A stretch of DNA of 15,078 bases, taken from the NCBI GenBank assembly GCA_040255575.1, contig JBDZVF010000106.1, positions 1 to 15,078 on the forward strand, in the 5' to 3' direction. Below the pieces are notes generated by a model. The model ran no database searches. It was not told where the DNA came from and worked only from the letters and a program-made list of their open reading frames with translations. Each line of letters opens with the position of its first letter. Position 1 is the first letter of the stretch. The DNA is from JADGHX01 sp040255575 (GTDB lineage Bacteria; Pseudomonadota; Gammaproteobacteria; Steroidobacterales; Steroidobacteraceae). The position numbers and the translations under genes are program-made. Positions 7,746 to 14,243 of the stretch are shown piece after piece.

Positions 7746-8249
7746 GTGAAGAAGCTGGCTGCGATCCTTGGCGTCTGTGTGCTGCTGGCCGTGATCGGCT
7801 TCATCGGCTGGGTGTGGACTCGGCCCGAACGCGGCACGGCCGGGCAGGTGAGCACCCGGTTCCGCTGGCTCGGCCCGAACGATCGCATCGTCGTCGATGG
7901 GTTCGACGATCCGAAAGTGCAGGGCGTGGCGTGCCACATCAGCCGCGCGGTGACCGGTGGCGTGAAGGGCAGCCTCGGTTTCGCGGAAGACACGAGCGAC
8001 GCGAGCATCGCCTGCCGGCAGGTCGGGCCGATTCGGATCATGGGCGAGCTGAAAGACGGGGAGAGCGTGTTCGACGAGCGTCGCAGCCTCGTGTTCAAGG
8101 AACTGCACGTCGTGCGTTTTTTCGACCGACAGCGCAACGTGCTGGTGTACGTCTCGTACAGCGACCGCGTGCTCGAAGGCAGCCCGAAGAACTCGATCAG
8201 CTCGGTGCCTGTGATGGGGTGGACGGCACCCCCACCGCCGGAGCGCTGA
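7746..8249 (+). CDS. creA: CreA family protein
   Basis: This 167-residue protein matches CreA, a small conserved exported protein of Gram-negative bacteria whose biochemical role is unknown. A Lys-Lys start and a hydrophobic segment at about residues 4-24 form a signal peptide or membrane anchor. The family core follows: WLGPNDRIVVDGFDDPKVQG, then SRAVTGGVKGSLGFAEDTSD, VFKELHVVRFFDRQRN and SDRVLEGSPKNSISSVPVM. Cys63 and Cys90 are placed as a likely disulfide pair in the periplasm. The start is GTG at 7746, supported by AGGA at 7732-7735, which overlaps the TAG stop of the Fe-S fusion gene 12 bases upstream; the two genes are very probably one transcript. There is no creBCD cluster here, so the name reflects the protein family only. 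The stop codon lies in a perfect 14-bp palindrome. Confidence 0.94.
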   Translation: MKKLAAILGVCVLLAVIGFIGWVWTRPERGTAGQVSTRFRWLGPNDRIVVDGFDDPKVQGVACHISRAVTGGVKGSLGFAEDTSDASIACRQVGPIRIMGELKDGESVFDERRSLVFKELHVVRFFDRQRNVLVYVSYSDRVLEGSPKNSISSVPVMGWTAPPPPER

Positions 8250-8292
8250 TCAGCGCGCCCGCGCTTTTGGCTCGCTCGCTTCTGCGAGCGGG
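8243..8292. terminator. Palindrome and hairpin between convergent genes
   Basis: Between creA and the convergent methyltransferase-like gene lie two structures. GCGCTGATCAGCGC at 8243-8256 is a perfect 14-bp palindrome that contains the creA TGA (8247-8249). CGCTCGC at 8273-8279 pairs with GCGAGCG at 8284-8290 around a TTCT loop. No long T-run follows on either strand apart from TTTT at 8265-8268. A bidirectional terminator is a reasonable reading from the position, though not a textbook one. Confidence 0.5.
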
Positions 8293-8309
8293 CCGTGATG
8301 GCTACGAGA

Positions 8310-9020
8310 TCAATCCGCCTGGATCGTGCGGGAGCGCTTCAGGCGCCATGCCGTGAACCACAGCATCACCGTGATCGCGAACGCCCAGGTGGTGGCGGCG
8401 ATCTCGACGTGGCGGGCATCCCATTCACCGTCATGCCAGAAGTTGAACAGCGTCACCGCGATGATCACGCTGATCCAGCCGAGCGGGGTGCCGTATTCCT
8501 TCACCAGCACCCGGCGCCACCGGAACCGCATGAATTGACGCTGGCTCAGAGGTGCCCCCGTCCGCGGCAGCCAGCGAGGCACGTCCCGGCAATAGGCGCG
8601 GAATGCGTCTCCAAAGCGTCCGAGCAGGTACTCCTCCTCGGCGGCGACGATGCAGATGTACATGAAGACGGAGAGCGGAACGCCCAGCCAGAGGGTCGGC
8701 CACGAGTTCGCGGCAATCGCCACGCCGATGACGATGAGCAGGTTGCCGATGTACATCGGATTGCGCACGTGGGCGTAGATGCCGTCGGTCACCAGGTCTT
8801 CCGCGTACACCCTGCGGCCACGGCCGCCGCGGATGACGTATCGGTACCCGATCGTGATCGCGCGGACCAGCTGGCCCAGCGCGGCGACCAGGGCCCCCAG
8901 GAGGGTGGCGACCCAGGTATCCCCGAACGGTTCGGGACCGGGTAGAAACAGGGGCACGCAGGCCACCGGGAAAAGGACATTCCGGTATCGGAAGAGGAAA
9001 TGGCCGATTTGGGGCAGCAC
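8310..9020 (-). CDS. Isoprenylcysteine carboxyl methyltransferase-like membrane protein
   Basis: This 236-residue, strongly hydrophobic protein has about five membrane segments (roughly residues 13-28, 37-57, 92-127 as a hairpin, 179-195 and 209-226). It carries the C-terminal signature of the ICMT/phospholipid methyltransferase family: GIYAHVRNPMYIGN at 80-93 and the acidic AEEEYLLGRFGDAFRAY at 127-143, which in characterised members bind S-adenosylmethionine at the membrane face. Bacterial members mostly have unknown substrates; lipid or isoprenoid-like methylation is possible. The long C-terminal membrane part after the motif is somewhat unusual for small bacterial members. The reading frame opens with a GTG at 9020-9018, only five codons after an in-frame TAG, so no longer start exists, and the ribosome binding site is poor. 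It converges on creA and follows the small Cys-motif gene on the same strand. Confidence 0.85.
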   Translation of the reverse strand: MLPQIGHFLFRYRNVLFPVACVPLFLPGPEPFGDTWVATLLGALVAALGQLVRAITIGYRYVIRGGRGRRVYAEDLVTDGIYAHVRNPMYIGNLLIVIGVAIAANSWPTLWLGVPLSVFMYICIVAAEEEYLLGRFGDAFRAYCRDVPRWLPRTGAPLSQRQFMRFRWRRVLVKEYGTPLGWISVIIAVTLFNFWHDGEWDARHVEIAATTWAFAITVMLWFTAWRLKRSRTIQAD

Positions 9021-9095
9021 TCGTATGAGACGAGGCTACCAACCCAAATCAATCGTTACGAGGCCGAAATAGTGCAACCCGCCCAAAATGGTGCG

Positions 9096-9473
9096 TCATT
9101 CACGCTGCGGCCAGTTGATCTCGATACGCGTGAGGGGGTGGTCCGAGGCGCGCCGGCCGTTCGACTTGCGTCGATCGAGCCCCATGTACCAGCGACCGCT
9201 CGCGGCGATGTCACGCCGCTCGGCGAGCCGGCGATCGGGATACTTGCGGTAGCTGCAAGAGCAGGCGAGTGGCTGCGAGCATTGTGGCAGTGGCAGACGC
9301 GGCACTTCGTTGAGCAGATAGCGGACCGGACGAAGCCGGCGCGCTTCGGAGCACGAGCTGGCGTGGGGCACGATCGATACTGCGCGATAGTCCTCGCCCC
9401 GTTTGTCCCGAGCCGCGGAAGCTGCGGGTGGCTTGCGTCCGAAACGTAGCAATCGCGTGAGTAAGCTGGCCAC
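9096..9473 (-). CDS. Small conserved Cys-motif protein of unknown function
   Basis: This is a predicted 125-residue hydrophilic protein. I chose the GTG at 9473-9471 because a near-perfect ribosome binding site, GGGAGG (plus-strand 9483-9488), sits 9 bases upstream; an in-frame ATG at 9530 lacks such a site. The visible core reads DYRAVSIVP at 28-36, a Cys at 41, RYLLNEVPRLPLPQC at 51-65, then C-S-C at 71-73 and SYRKYPDRRLAERRD at 74-88. This resembles small uncharacterised proteins I recall from Xanthomonadales and other gammaproteobacteria with the pattern YxAVxI, PRLPLPxC, CxC-x-Y and DRRxxxRR. Four cysteines could bind metal or form disulfides, but this is inference. It lies 75 bases upstream of the methyltransferase-like gene on the same strand. 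The overlapping open frames on both strands look like shadows. Confidence 0.68.
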   Translation of the reverse strand: MASLLTRLLRFGRKPPAASAARDKRGEDYRAVSIVPHASSCSEARRLRPVRYLLNEVPRLPLPQCSQPLACSCSYRKYPDRRLAERRDIAASGRWYMGLDRRKSNGRRASDHPLTRIEINWPQRE

Positions 9474-9650
9474 GACAGGCGTCCTCCCTTGCGGGCAGCC
9501 GATGGTGTAAGCATCGCGGGCGAGCTTCAAACGAGGGCTCGATCAGGACAATGCAGGAGCGCCGCTGCGCGCCGATCACATTCGGGCGCAAGCGCGCGCG
9601 AAGGCTTGGCATGGCCACCGCGCATGCCGAGTGGCTAGAATCATCCAGTG
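9474..9650. promoter_or_regulatory. Divergent intergenic region before the dehydratase gene
   Basis: About 177 bases separate the minus-strand Cys-motif gene from the plus-strand dehydratase gene, so promoters for both are expected here. The only clear signal is the strong ribosome binding site of the minus-strand gene (9483-9488). TAGAAT at 9636-9641 resembles a -10 box but is very close to the dehydratase start and lacks a well-spaced -35 partner. Confidence 0.35.
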
Positions 9651-10589
9651 ATGGACACCCTGCAGCTCACGCGCGAGCACATCGCGCAAATCCACGAACG
9701 CATTCGCCCACACATCCGCCGCACACCGATCCTTGAAGTCGACGCGGCCGATTTCGGGCTTCCTTCGGCTCCCATCGCGCTCAAGCTGGAATTTCTTCAG
9801 CATGCCGGCTCGTTCAAGACGCGCGGCGCCTTTGCGAGCCTCCTGACGCGGCCTGTACCGAAAATGGGCGTCGTGGCCGCATCCGGCGGCAACCACGGTC
9901 TGGCCGTTGCATTCGCCGCGCAGCGCCTCGGCGTTCCCGCGACGATTTTCGTTCCGTCCGTTTCCGCGATAACGAAGCAGGAAAGCATCCGCAGTCTCGG
10001 CGCGAAGCTCGTCATCGCCGGCGAACGCTATGCGGATGCGCTCGAAGCGAGCCGGCGGTTCATCGCCGAGTCCGGTGCCCTGGAGATCCACGCCTACGAT
10101 CAGGTCGAGACGTTGCTCGGCCAGGGAACGCTCGGCCTCGAATGGCAGGAGCAATCCCCATCGCTCGATACCTTGCTCATCGCCGTCGGCGGGGGCGGTC
10201 TGATCGGTGGCATGGCGGCCTGGTTTCGCGGCAAGACGCGCCTGGTGGCGGTGGAGCCTCGCGCGTCCCCCACGTTATATCGCGCGCTCGAAGCGGGCGA
10301 GCCCGTGGACGCTGAAGCAGGCGGCATCGCCGCGGATTCGCTCGCGCCGCGCCGCGTGGGCGAGATGATGTTCCCGCTCGCGCAGCAGTATGTGGATCGT
10401 GTCGTGCTGGTAGAAGACGAGGCGATCCGCCATTCGCAGCTGGAGCTCTGGCGCGCGCTGCGAATCGCCTCCGAGCCGGGCGGCGCGGCTGCGATGGCGG
10501 CCCTGTTGAGTGGTGCTTACAAACCGGCGGAGGGCGAACGAGTGGGTGTCGTGCTCTGCGGTGGAAATACAGACGCGGTGAAATTTTGA
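9651..10589 (+). CDS. PLP-dependent threonine/serine dehydratase
   Basis: This 312-residue enzyme belongs to the fold-type II PLP family of threonine/serine dehydratases, which convert threonine to 2-oxobutanoate (or serine to pyruvate) plus ammonia. The Schiff-base lysine is Lys56 in GSFKTRGA. SGGNHG at 78-83 contacts the substrate carboxylate, and the glycine-rich phosphate loop GGGGLIGG begins at 180. SEPGGAAAMAALL and VLCGGNTD close the active-site end as in this family. There is no C-terminal ACT regulatory domain, and the length is near that of catabolic enzymes (about 330), so isoleucine feedback inhibition is unlikely. A GTG directly before the ATG (9648) is an alternative start. Close relatives include serine racemase and hydroxyectoine-pathway dehydratases, so the substrate is not certain. 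It lies upstream of the bkd-ilvE genes, with about 130 bases between. Confidence 0.9.
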   Translation: MDTLQLTREHIAQIHERIRPHIRRTPILEVDAADFGLPSAPIALKLEFLQHAGSFKTRGAFASLLTRPVPKMGVVAASGGNHGLAVAFAAQRLGVPATIFVPSVSAITKQESIRSLGAKLVIAGERYADALEASRRFIAESGALEIHAYDQVETLLGQGTLGLEWQEQSPSLDTLLIAVGGGGLIGGMAAWFRGKTRLVAVEPRASPTLYRALEAGEPVDAEAGGIAADSLAPRRVGEMMFPLAQQYVDRVVLVEDEAIRHSQLELWRALRIASEPGGAAAMAALLSGAYKPAEGERVGVVLCGGNTDAVKF

Positions 10590-10593
10590 TCGA

Positions 10594-10609
10594 TGCAACG
10601 CGCGCTGCA
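10594..10609. repeat. Imperfect 16-bp palindrome after the dehydratase gene
   Basis: TGCAACGCGCGCTGCA is palindromic except for one mismatched pair and begins a few bases after the dehydratase stop codon. It could be a weak stem at the mRNA end or an operator half of the bkdA1 upstream region. No T-run follows. Confidence 0.35.
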
Positions 10610-10634
10610 AAATGCTGACGTCCTGACTGCTTTT

Positions 10635-10650
10635 CGCAACAACTGTTGCG
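10635..10650. promoter_or_regulatory. Perfect inverted repeat upstream of bkdA1 (candidate operator)
   Basis: CGCAACA and TGTTGCG flank a two-base AC spacer, making a 7+7 inverted repeat 72 bases before the bkdA1 start. A two-base loop is unfavourable for an RNA hairpin, so a dimeric repressor or activator site is more likely than a terminator. I cannot match it to a regulator whose site I know with certainty, and no regulator gene is adjacent to the operon. Confidence 0.5.
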
Positions 10651-10721
10651 GGTGGGAGGAGTAGCCTTCCGCGCGCACGTTCGCCGCCGCGCCGGCGTTG
10701 CCTTCGTCTTCGGGCCGATCC

Positions 10722-11969
10722 ATGAACAACAAGCCTCAGCTTCACGTTCCGCATCCTCCCGCCCGCCCCGGCGACACCCCCGACTTCAGCTACGTGAGCC
10801 TGTCACCGGCGGGCGCCGTGCCGCGTCCCAGCCCGAAGGCGCGCGCGCGGGATATCGAATCGCTATCGGTGGAGCTGGTTCGGGTGCTCGATGACGGCCA
10901 TCGTGCACTCGGCGCCTGGAACCCGGATCTCGCCCCCGACACGCTCCGGGAAGGCCTGAGGGTCATGGCGCTGACCCGCGTCTACGACGATCGGATGTTG
11001 AACGCCCAGCGGCAGGGGCGGATCTCGTTTTACATGAAGTCGACCGGTGAGGAGGCTGTGGCCGTCGCCGCTGGCATGGCGCTCGAGCCGACGGACATGC
11101 TGTTCCCGTCGTATCGCCAGCAGGGCCTCTACATCCTGCGCGGTGTCGGCACGGTGGACCTCATGTGCCAGCTGCTCTCGAACACGCGCGATATGTGCAA
11201 AGGCCGGCAGCTTCCGGTGATGTATCACTCGGCGGTCAAGCGGCTTTTTTCCATTTCCGGGAATCTCGCGACCCAGGTGCCGCAGGCGGTGGGCTGGGCG
11301 ATGGGCGCTGCGATCAAGGGCGAATCGAGCGTCGCGGCTACCTGGACCGGCGAGGGCTCGAGCGCCGAGGCCGATGTTCACTACGCGATGGTGTTTGCCT
11401 CGGCGTATCGCGCGCCGGCCATCCTCAACATCGTCAACAATCAGTGGGCCATCTCCACGTTCCAGGGCATTGCCGGTGGCGAGGGGCCCTCGTTCGCGGC
11501 GCGCGCGCTCGGCTTCGGGCTGCCGGGCATTCGCGTCGATGGCAACGATTTTCTCGCGGTGTATGCGGTCACCCGCTGGGCCGCGGAGCGCGCGCGAATG
11601 GGCCTTGGCACCACGGTGGTCGAGCTCGTCACCTACCGCGCCGCCGCTCATTCGACCAGCGACGATCCTTCGCGCTACCGGCCGAAAGATGAGCAGGCCG
11701 CCTGGCCGCTGGGCGATCCGATCGAGCGCCTGAAGCAGCATCTCATCGCGCTTGGGGAATGGAGCGAGGAGCAGCATCAGGCGCTCGTCGCCGAATGCGA
11801 CGAGCATGTGACGAAGGCGTGGGAAGAGGCGTGCTCCTACGGCACGCTCAACGATGGCCCGCGTCCCGATCCGCTCACGATGTTCGACGACGTGTACCAC
11901 GAGCTGCCCGAGCACCTGCGCCGCCAGCGCGAGCAGCTCGCCGAAGAGCTCGCGAAAGAGAAGGCCTGA
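10722..11969 (+). CDS. bkdA1: Branched-chain 2-oxo acid dehydrogenase E1 alpha subunit
   Basis: This 415-residue protein is the alpha chain of the thiamine-diphosphate-dependent E1 decarboxylase. It acts on the 2-oxo acids of valine, leucine and isoleucine and reductively acylates the E2 lipoyl groups. The N-terminal extension (LHVPHPPARPGDTPDFSYV, then LSPAGAVPRP) is characteristic of Pseudomonas-type BkdA1. Further family signatures are ISFYMKSTGEEAVAVA, PSYRQQG, QLLSNTRDMCKGRQLP and ISGNLATQVPQAVGWAMG. The thiamine diphosphate motif runs from Gly210 (GEGSSAEAD) to Asn239-Asn240 (VNNQWAIS); Glu stands where many relatives have Asp. HSTSDDPSRYRP near 310 is the conserved loop that is phosphorylated in mitochondrial enzymes. 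The frame is open further upstream to a TTG at 10698, but the ATG at 10722 fits the family start. bkdA2 begins 4 bases after its stop. Confidence 0.96.
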   Translation: MNNKPQLHVPHPPARPGDTPDFSYVSLSPAGAVPRPSPKARARDIESLSVELVRVLDDGHRALGAWNPDLAPDTLREGLRVMALTRVYDDRMLNAQRQGRISFYMKSTGEEAVAVAAGMALEPTDMLFPSYRQQGLYILRGVGTVDLMCQLLSNTRDMCKGRQLPVMYHSAVKRLFSISGNLATQVPQAVGWAMGAAIKGESSVAATWTGEGSSAEADVHYAMVFASAYRAPAILNIVNNQWAISTFQGIAGGEGPSFAARALGFGLPGIRVDGNDFLAVYAVTRWAAERARMGLGTTVVELVTYRAAAHSTSDDPSRYRPKDEQAAWPLGDPIERLKQHLIALGEWSEEQHQALVAECDEHVTKAWEEACSYGTLNDGPRPDPLTMFDDVYHELPEHLRRQREQLAEELAKEKA

Positions 11970-11973
11970 AGCC

Positions 11974-13005
11974 ATGGCGCGCATGAACATGATCCAGGCG
12001 CTCAACTCCGCCATGCACACGCTCATGGAGCACGACCCGTCGGTTGTGGTGATGGGCGAGGACGTGGGCTACTTCGGCGGCGTCTTTCGTTGCACGGAAG
12101 GTTTGCAGAAGCGCTTTGGCGAGAATCGGGTCTTCGATACGCCGATCGCCGAAGGCGGCATCGTCGCGGCGGCCATCGGCATGGCGGTGAATGGCTTGCG
12201 CCCGATCGCGGAAATCCAATTCGCGGACTACGTGTATCCGGCCTATGACCAGATCGTGAGCGAGCTCGCCCGCATCCGCTATCGAAGCGGCGGCGAGTTC
12301 ACCGCGCCCGTGGTGGTGCGCATGCCGTGCGGCGGCGGCATTCGGGGTGGCCAGACTCACTCGCAAAGCCCGGAGGCGCTGTTTGCACACGTTTGCGGCG
12401 TGAAAGTGGTGATGCCCTCGAATCCCTATGACGCGAAAGGGCTCCTGATCGCCTCGGTCGAAGAGCCCGACCCGGTGATCTTTCTCGAGCCCAAGCGCCT
12501 CTACAACGGACCGTTCGACGGCGATCCCCACAAGCCGGCCGTGACGTGGAATACTCACCCGAAAGGTGAGGTGCCGGACGGTCACTACCGGGTGCCGCTC
12601 GGCACGGCCGAAGTGGTTCGTGAGGGCTCCGCGGTGACGGTCGTGGCGTACGGCACGCTGGTGCACGTGGCGCTGGCGGCCGTGACGCAGATGCAGATCG
12701 ATGCGGAGGTCATCGATCTGCGCTCGATCATGCCGCTCGATACGGCAACGATCTTGCAATCCGTGAAGAAGACCGGCCGCTGCGTCGTGGCGCACGAGGC
12801 CACGCGCTTCGCGGGGCTCGGCGCGGAGCTGAGCGCCACCCTCCAGGAAGAGTGCTTCTGGCACCTGCAGGCGCCGATCCAGCGCGTGACGGGGTGGGAT
12901 ACGCCGTATCCCCTCGCGTTCGAGTGGGAGTACTTCCCCGGCCAGAAGCGCATGATCACGGCTTTGAACAAGGTTCTCGATCCCGATCCGGAAGTGAGCT
13001 CATGA
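11974..13005 (+). CDS. bkdA2: Branched-chain 2-oxo acid dehydrogenase E1 beta subunit
   Basis: This 343-residue protein is the beta chain that forms the E1 heterotetramer with BkdA1. The start MARMNMIQALNSAMHTLME and the cofactor-site motif VVVMGEDVGYFGGVFR at 25-39 are standard. FDTPIAEGGIVAAAIGMAV, IQFADYVYPAYDQIVSE and PCGGGIRGGQTHSQSPEA follow. VVMPSNPYDAKGLL and IFLEPKRLY mark the pyrimidine-binding half, and a C-terminal transketolase-like domain (about 200-330) includes EVIDLRSIMPLD and EATRFAGLGAELSA. The frame extends upstream into bkdA1, but the ATG at 11974 follows a GAGAAGG ribosome binding site and fits family length. The gene starts 4 bases after the bkdA1 stop, and its own TGA overlaps the ATG of ilvE, so the three genes are translationally coupled. 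Confidence 0.96.
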   Translation: MARMNMIQALNSAMHTLMEHDPSVVVMGEDVGYFGGVFRCTEGLQKRFGENRVFDTPIAEGGIVAAAIGMAVNGLRPIAEIQFADYVYPAYDQIVSELARIRYRSGGEFTAPVVVRMPCGGGIRGGQTHSQSPEALFAHVCGVKVVMPSNPYDAKGLLIASVEEPDPVIFLEPKRLYNGPFDGDPHKPAVTWNTHPKGEVPDGHYRVPLGTAEVVREGSAVTVVAYGTLVHVALAAVTQMQIDAEVIDLRSIMPLDTATILQSVKKTGRCVVAHEATRFAGLGAELSATLQEECFWHLQAPIQRVTGWDTPYPLAFEWEYFPGQKRMITALNKVLDPDPEVSS

Positions 13006-14012
13006 ACGCATCGCAAGTCCAGCGTCCGGCCTTTGGCAGCGTGTTGGTGGATCACATGTCCGTCGCCCGCTATCGCGACGGCGAGTGGAGCGCGCCCGAG
13101 CTCAAACCGGTGGGCCCGATCGAGCTCAGCCCGGCGGCGCACGTGTTGCACTATGCGAGCACCTGCTTCGAGGGCTTCAAGGCGTATCGCTGGAAGGATG
13201 GCTCGATCAATGTCTTTCGCATGGATCGGCACGTCGCGCGCATGCGCCAGAGCGCGCGCCAGCTCGTGCTGCCGGAGCCGCCGGAAGCGCTGCTCACCGG
13301 GATGATCACGTCAGTCATCGATCGTTGTCGCGCGCAGGTGCCCGAGGCGCCTGGCGCGCTGTATTTGCGGCCGTTGCTGTTCGGCACGCTGCCGAACATC
13401 GGCGCCGCGGCGACACCCTCGAACGAAGCCACCCTCGTCGTGATGGCGAGCCCCGTGTGGGATTACTTCGCGCAAGGCATGAAGCCGCTGCGAATCTACG
13501 TCGAGGAGGAGAAGAGCCGCACCGCTTCGCATCTCGGGATGGTGAAAACCGGTGGAAACTATGCGGCGGCGATGGGGCCGACGCTGACGGCTCGCAAGCA
13601 GTTCAATGCCGATCAGGTGCTCTTTTGCACGGGCGGGCAGGTGCAGGAGACGGGGGCGGCGAATTTTCTGCTGCTTCGGCCCGGGCGCATTCTGACGCGC
13701 AGCCTGGATAGCACGTTTCTCCACGGTGTGACGCGTGACTCGCTGCTGACGATGGCACGCGAGCAGGGGATGACGGTTGAGGAACGGCCCTTCAGCGTGG
13801 ATGAGATGCTGGAGTGGGTGCGCGACGGCGAGGCCGCGCTGTCGGGCACGGCGGCCGTGCTGGCCGGCGTGGGCACGCTGATTCGGAAGGGGCGTGATTA
13901 CGTGGTGGGCACGGGCGACGTGGGGCCGGAGACGCGGCGCTTGCGGGCGCAGCTGGTTGCGATTCAGCAGGGTGAAGCGCCCGAGAGTCACGGGTGGTGC
14001 AAGCGGGTTTGA
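13002..14012 (+). CDS. ilvE: Branched-chain amino acid aminotransferase
   Basis: This 336-residue, fold-type IV PLP enzyme transfers the amino group between glutamate and valine, leucine or isoleucine. The PLP lysine is Lys182 in GMVKTGGNYAA. Family motifs are HYASTCFEGFKAYRW, INVFRMDRHVARM, LYLRPLLFGT, QETGAANFLLL, FLHGVTRDSLL and SGTAAVLAGVG. Length and the YASTCFEG/GGNYAA pattern place it with the eukaryote-like branched-chain aminotransferases rather than the shorter E. coli type. The ATG at 13002 overlaps the bkdA2 TGA (ATGA), which fixes the start; the frame is also open upstream but only as a shadow inside bkdA2. Placement directly behind both E1 genes suggests it supplies branched 2-oxo acids for oxidation or fatty acid priming, more than serving biosynthesis. 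It is the last gene before a repeat array and a convergent gene. Confidence 0.95.
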   Translation: MNASQVQRPAFGSVLVDHMSVARYRDGEWSAPELKPVGPIELSPAAHVLHYASTCFEGFKAYRWKDGSINVFRMDRHVARMRQSARQLVLPEPPEALLTGMITSVIDRCRAQVPEAPGALYLRPLLFGTLPNIGAAATPSNEATLVVMASPVWDYFAQGMKPLRIYVEEEKSRTASHLGMVKTGGNYAAAMGPTLTARKQFNADQVLFCTGGQVQETGAANFLLLRPGRILTRSLDSTFLHGVTRDSLLTMAREQGMTVEERPFSVDEMLEWVRDGEAALSGTAAVLAGVGTLIRKGRDYVVGTGDVGPETRRLRAQLVAIQQGEAPESHGWCKRV

Positions 14013-14118
14013 AGGCCTCGATAACCGCGGCGGCGGCTCGGGAGCCTGGCGAGAAGTGCGCTCAGTCCTGCTGCGCTCAACTCCGCGCGGCCAACCGATC
14101 GGCGGGGCTCATCTTCAA
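14013..14118. other. Non-coding stretch after ilvE
   Basis: About 106 GC-rich bases between the ilvE stop and the 25-bp array. TGCGCTCA occurs at 14057-14064 and 14072-14079 and may be a remnant of decayed array copies. No gene or clear terminator is visible. Confidence 0.4.
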
Positions 14119-14243
14119 GCCGCCCGGCGACTGAGCGCTCTGAGCCGCCCCGCGTTTGAGCGTTCTGAGCCGCCCGGCGTTTGAGGGCTCTGAGCCGCCC
14201 GGCGCTTGAGCGCTCTTAGCCGCCCGGCGCTTGAGGGCTTCTT
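14119..14243. repeat. Five tandem copies of a 25-bp repeat
   Basis: Copies begin at 14119, 14144, 14169, 14194 and 14219, exactly 25 bases apart. Each copy starts GCCGCCCGGCG (one has a C for the second G of GGCG) and ends with a TGAGCGCTCTGA-like half, with GAGCGCTC alternating with GAGGGCTC or GAGCGTTC. The last copy carries one extra T and runs into the stop codon of the minus-strand efflux gene (14242-14244). Copies differ from one another by only one to four bases. Each contains the palindrome GAGCGCTC or a near variant. There are no spacers, so this is not CRISPR. The 25-base period and repeated TGA give plus-strand stops in all frames. It lies between convergent genes. Confidence 0.9.

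Noticed and set aside
6765..8108. Minus-strand open frame of 447 codons
   Set aside because: It is antisense to the CDGSH domains and creA, both unmistakable on the plus strand.
9000..9449. Plus-strand open frame of 149 codons in the 9021-9650 region
   Set aside because: It overlaps the minus-strand Cys-motif gene, which has a strong ribosome binding site and recognisable motifs; the plus frame has neither.
10863..12864. Long minus-strand open frames opposite bkdA1 and bkdA2
   Set aside because: Both E1 subunits are conserved along their whole length on the plus strand; the antisense frames show only Arg/His-rich filler.
14119..14243. CRISPR array
   Set aside because: The 25-bp units abut directly with no spacers, and no cas gene is nearby.
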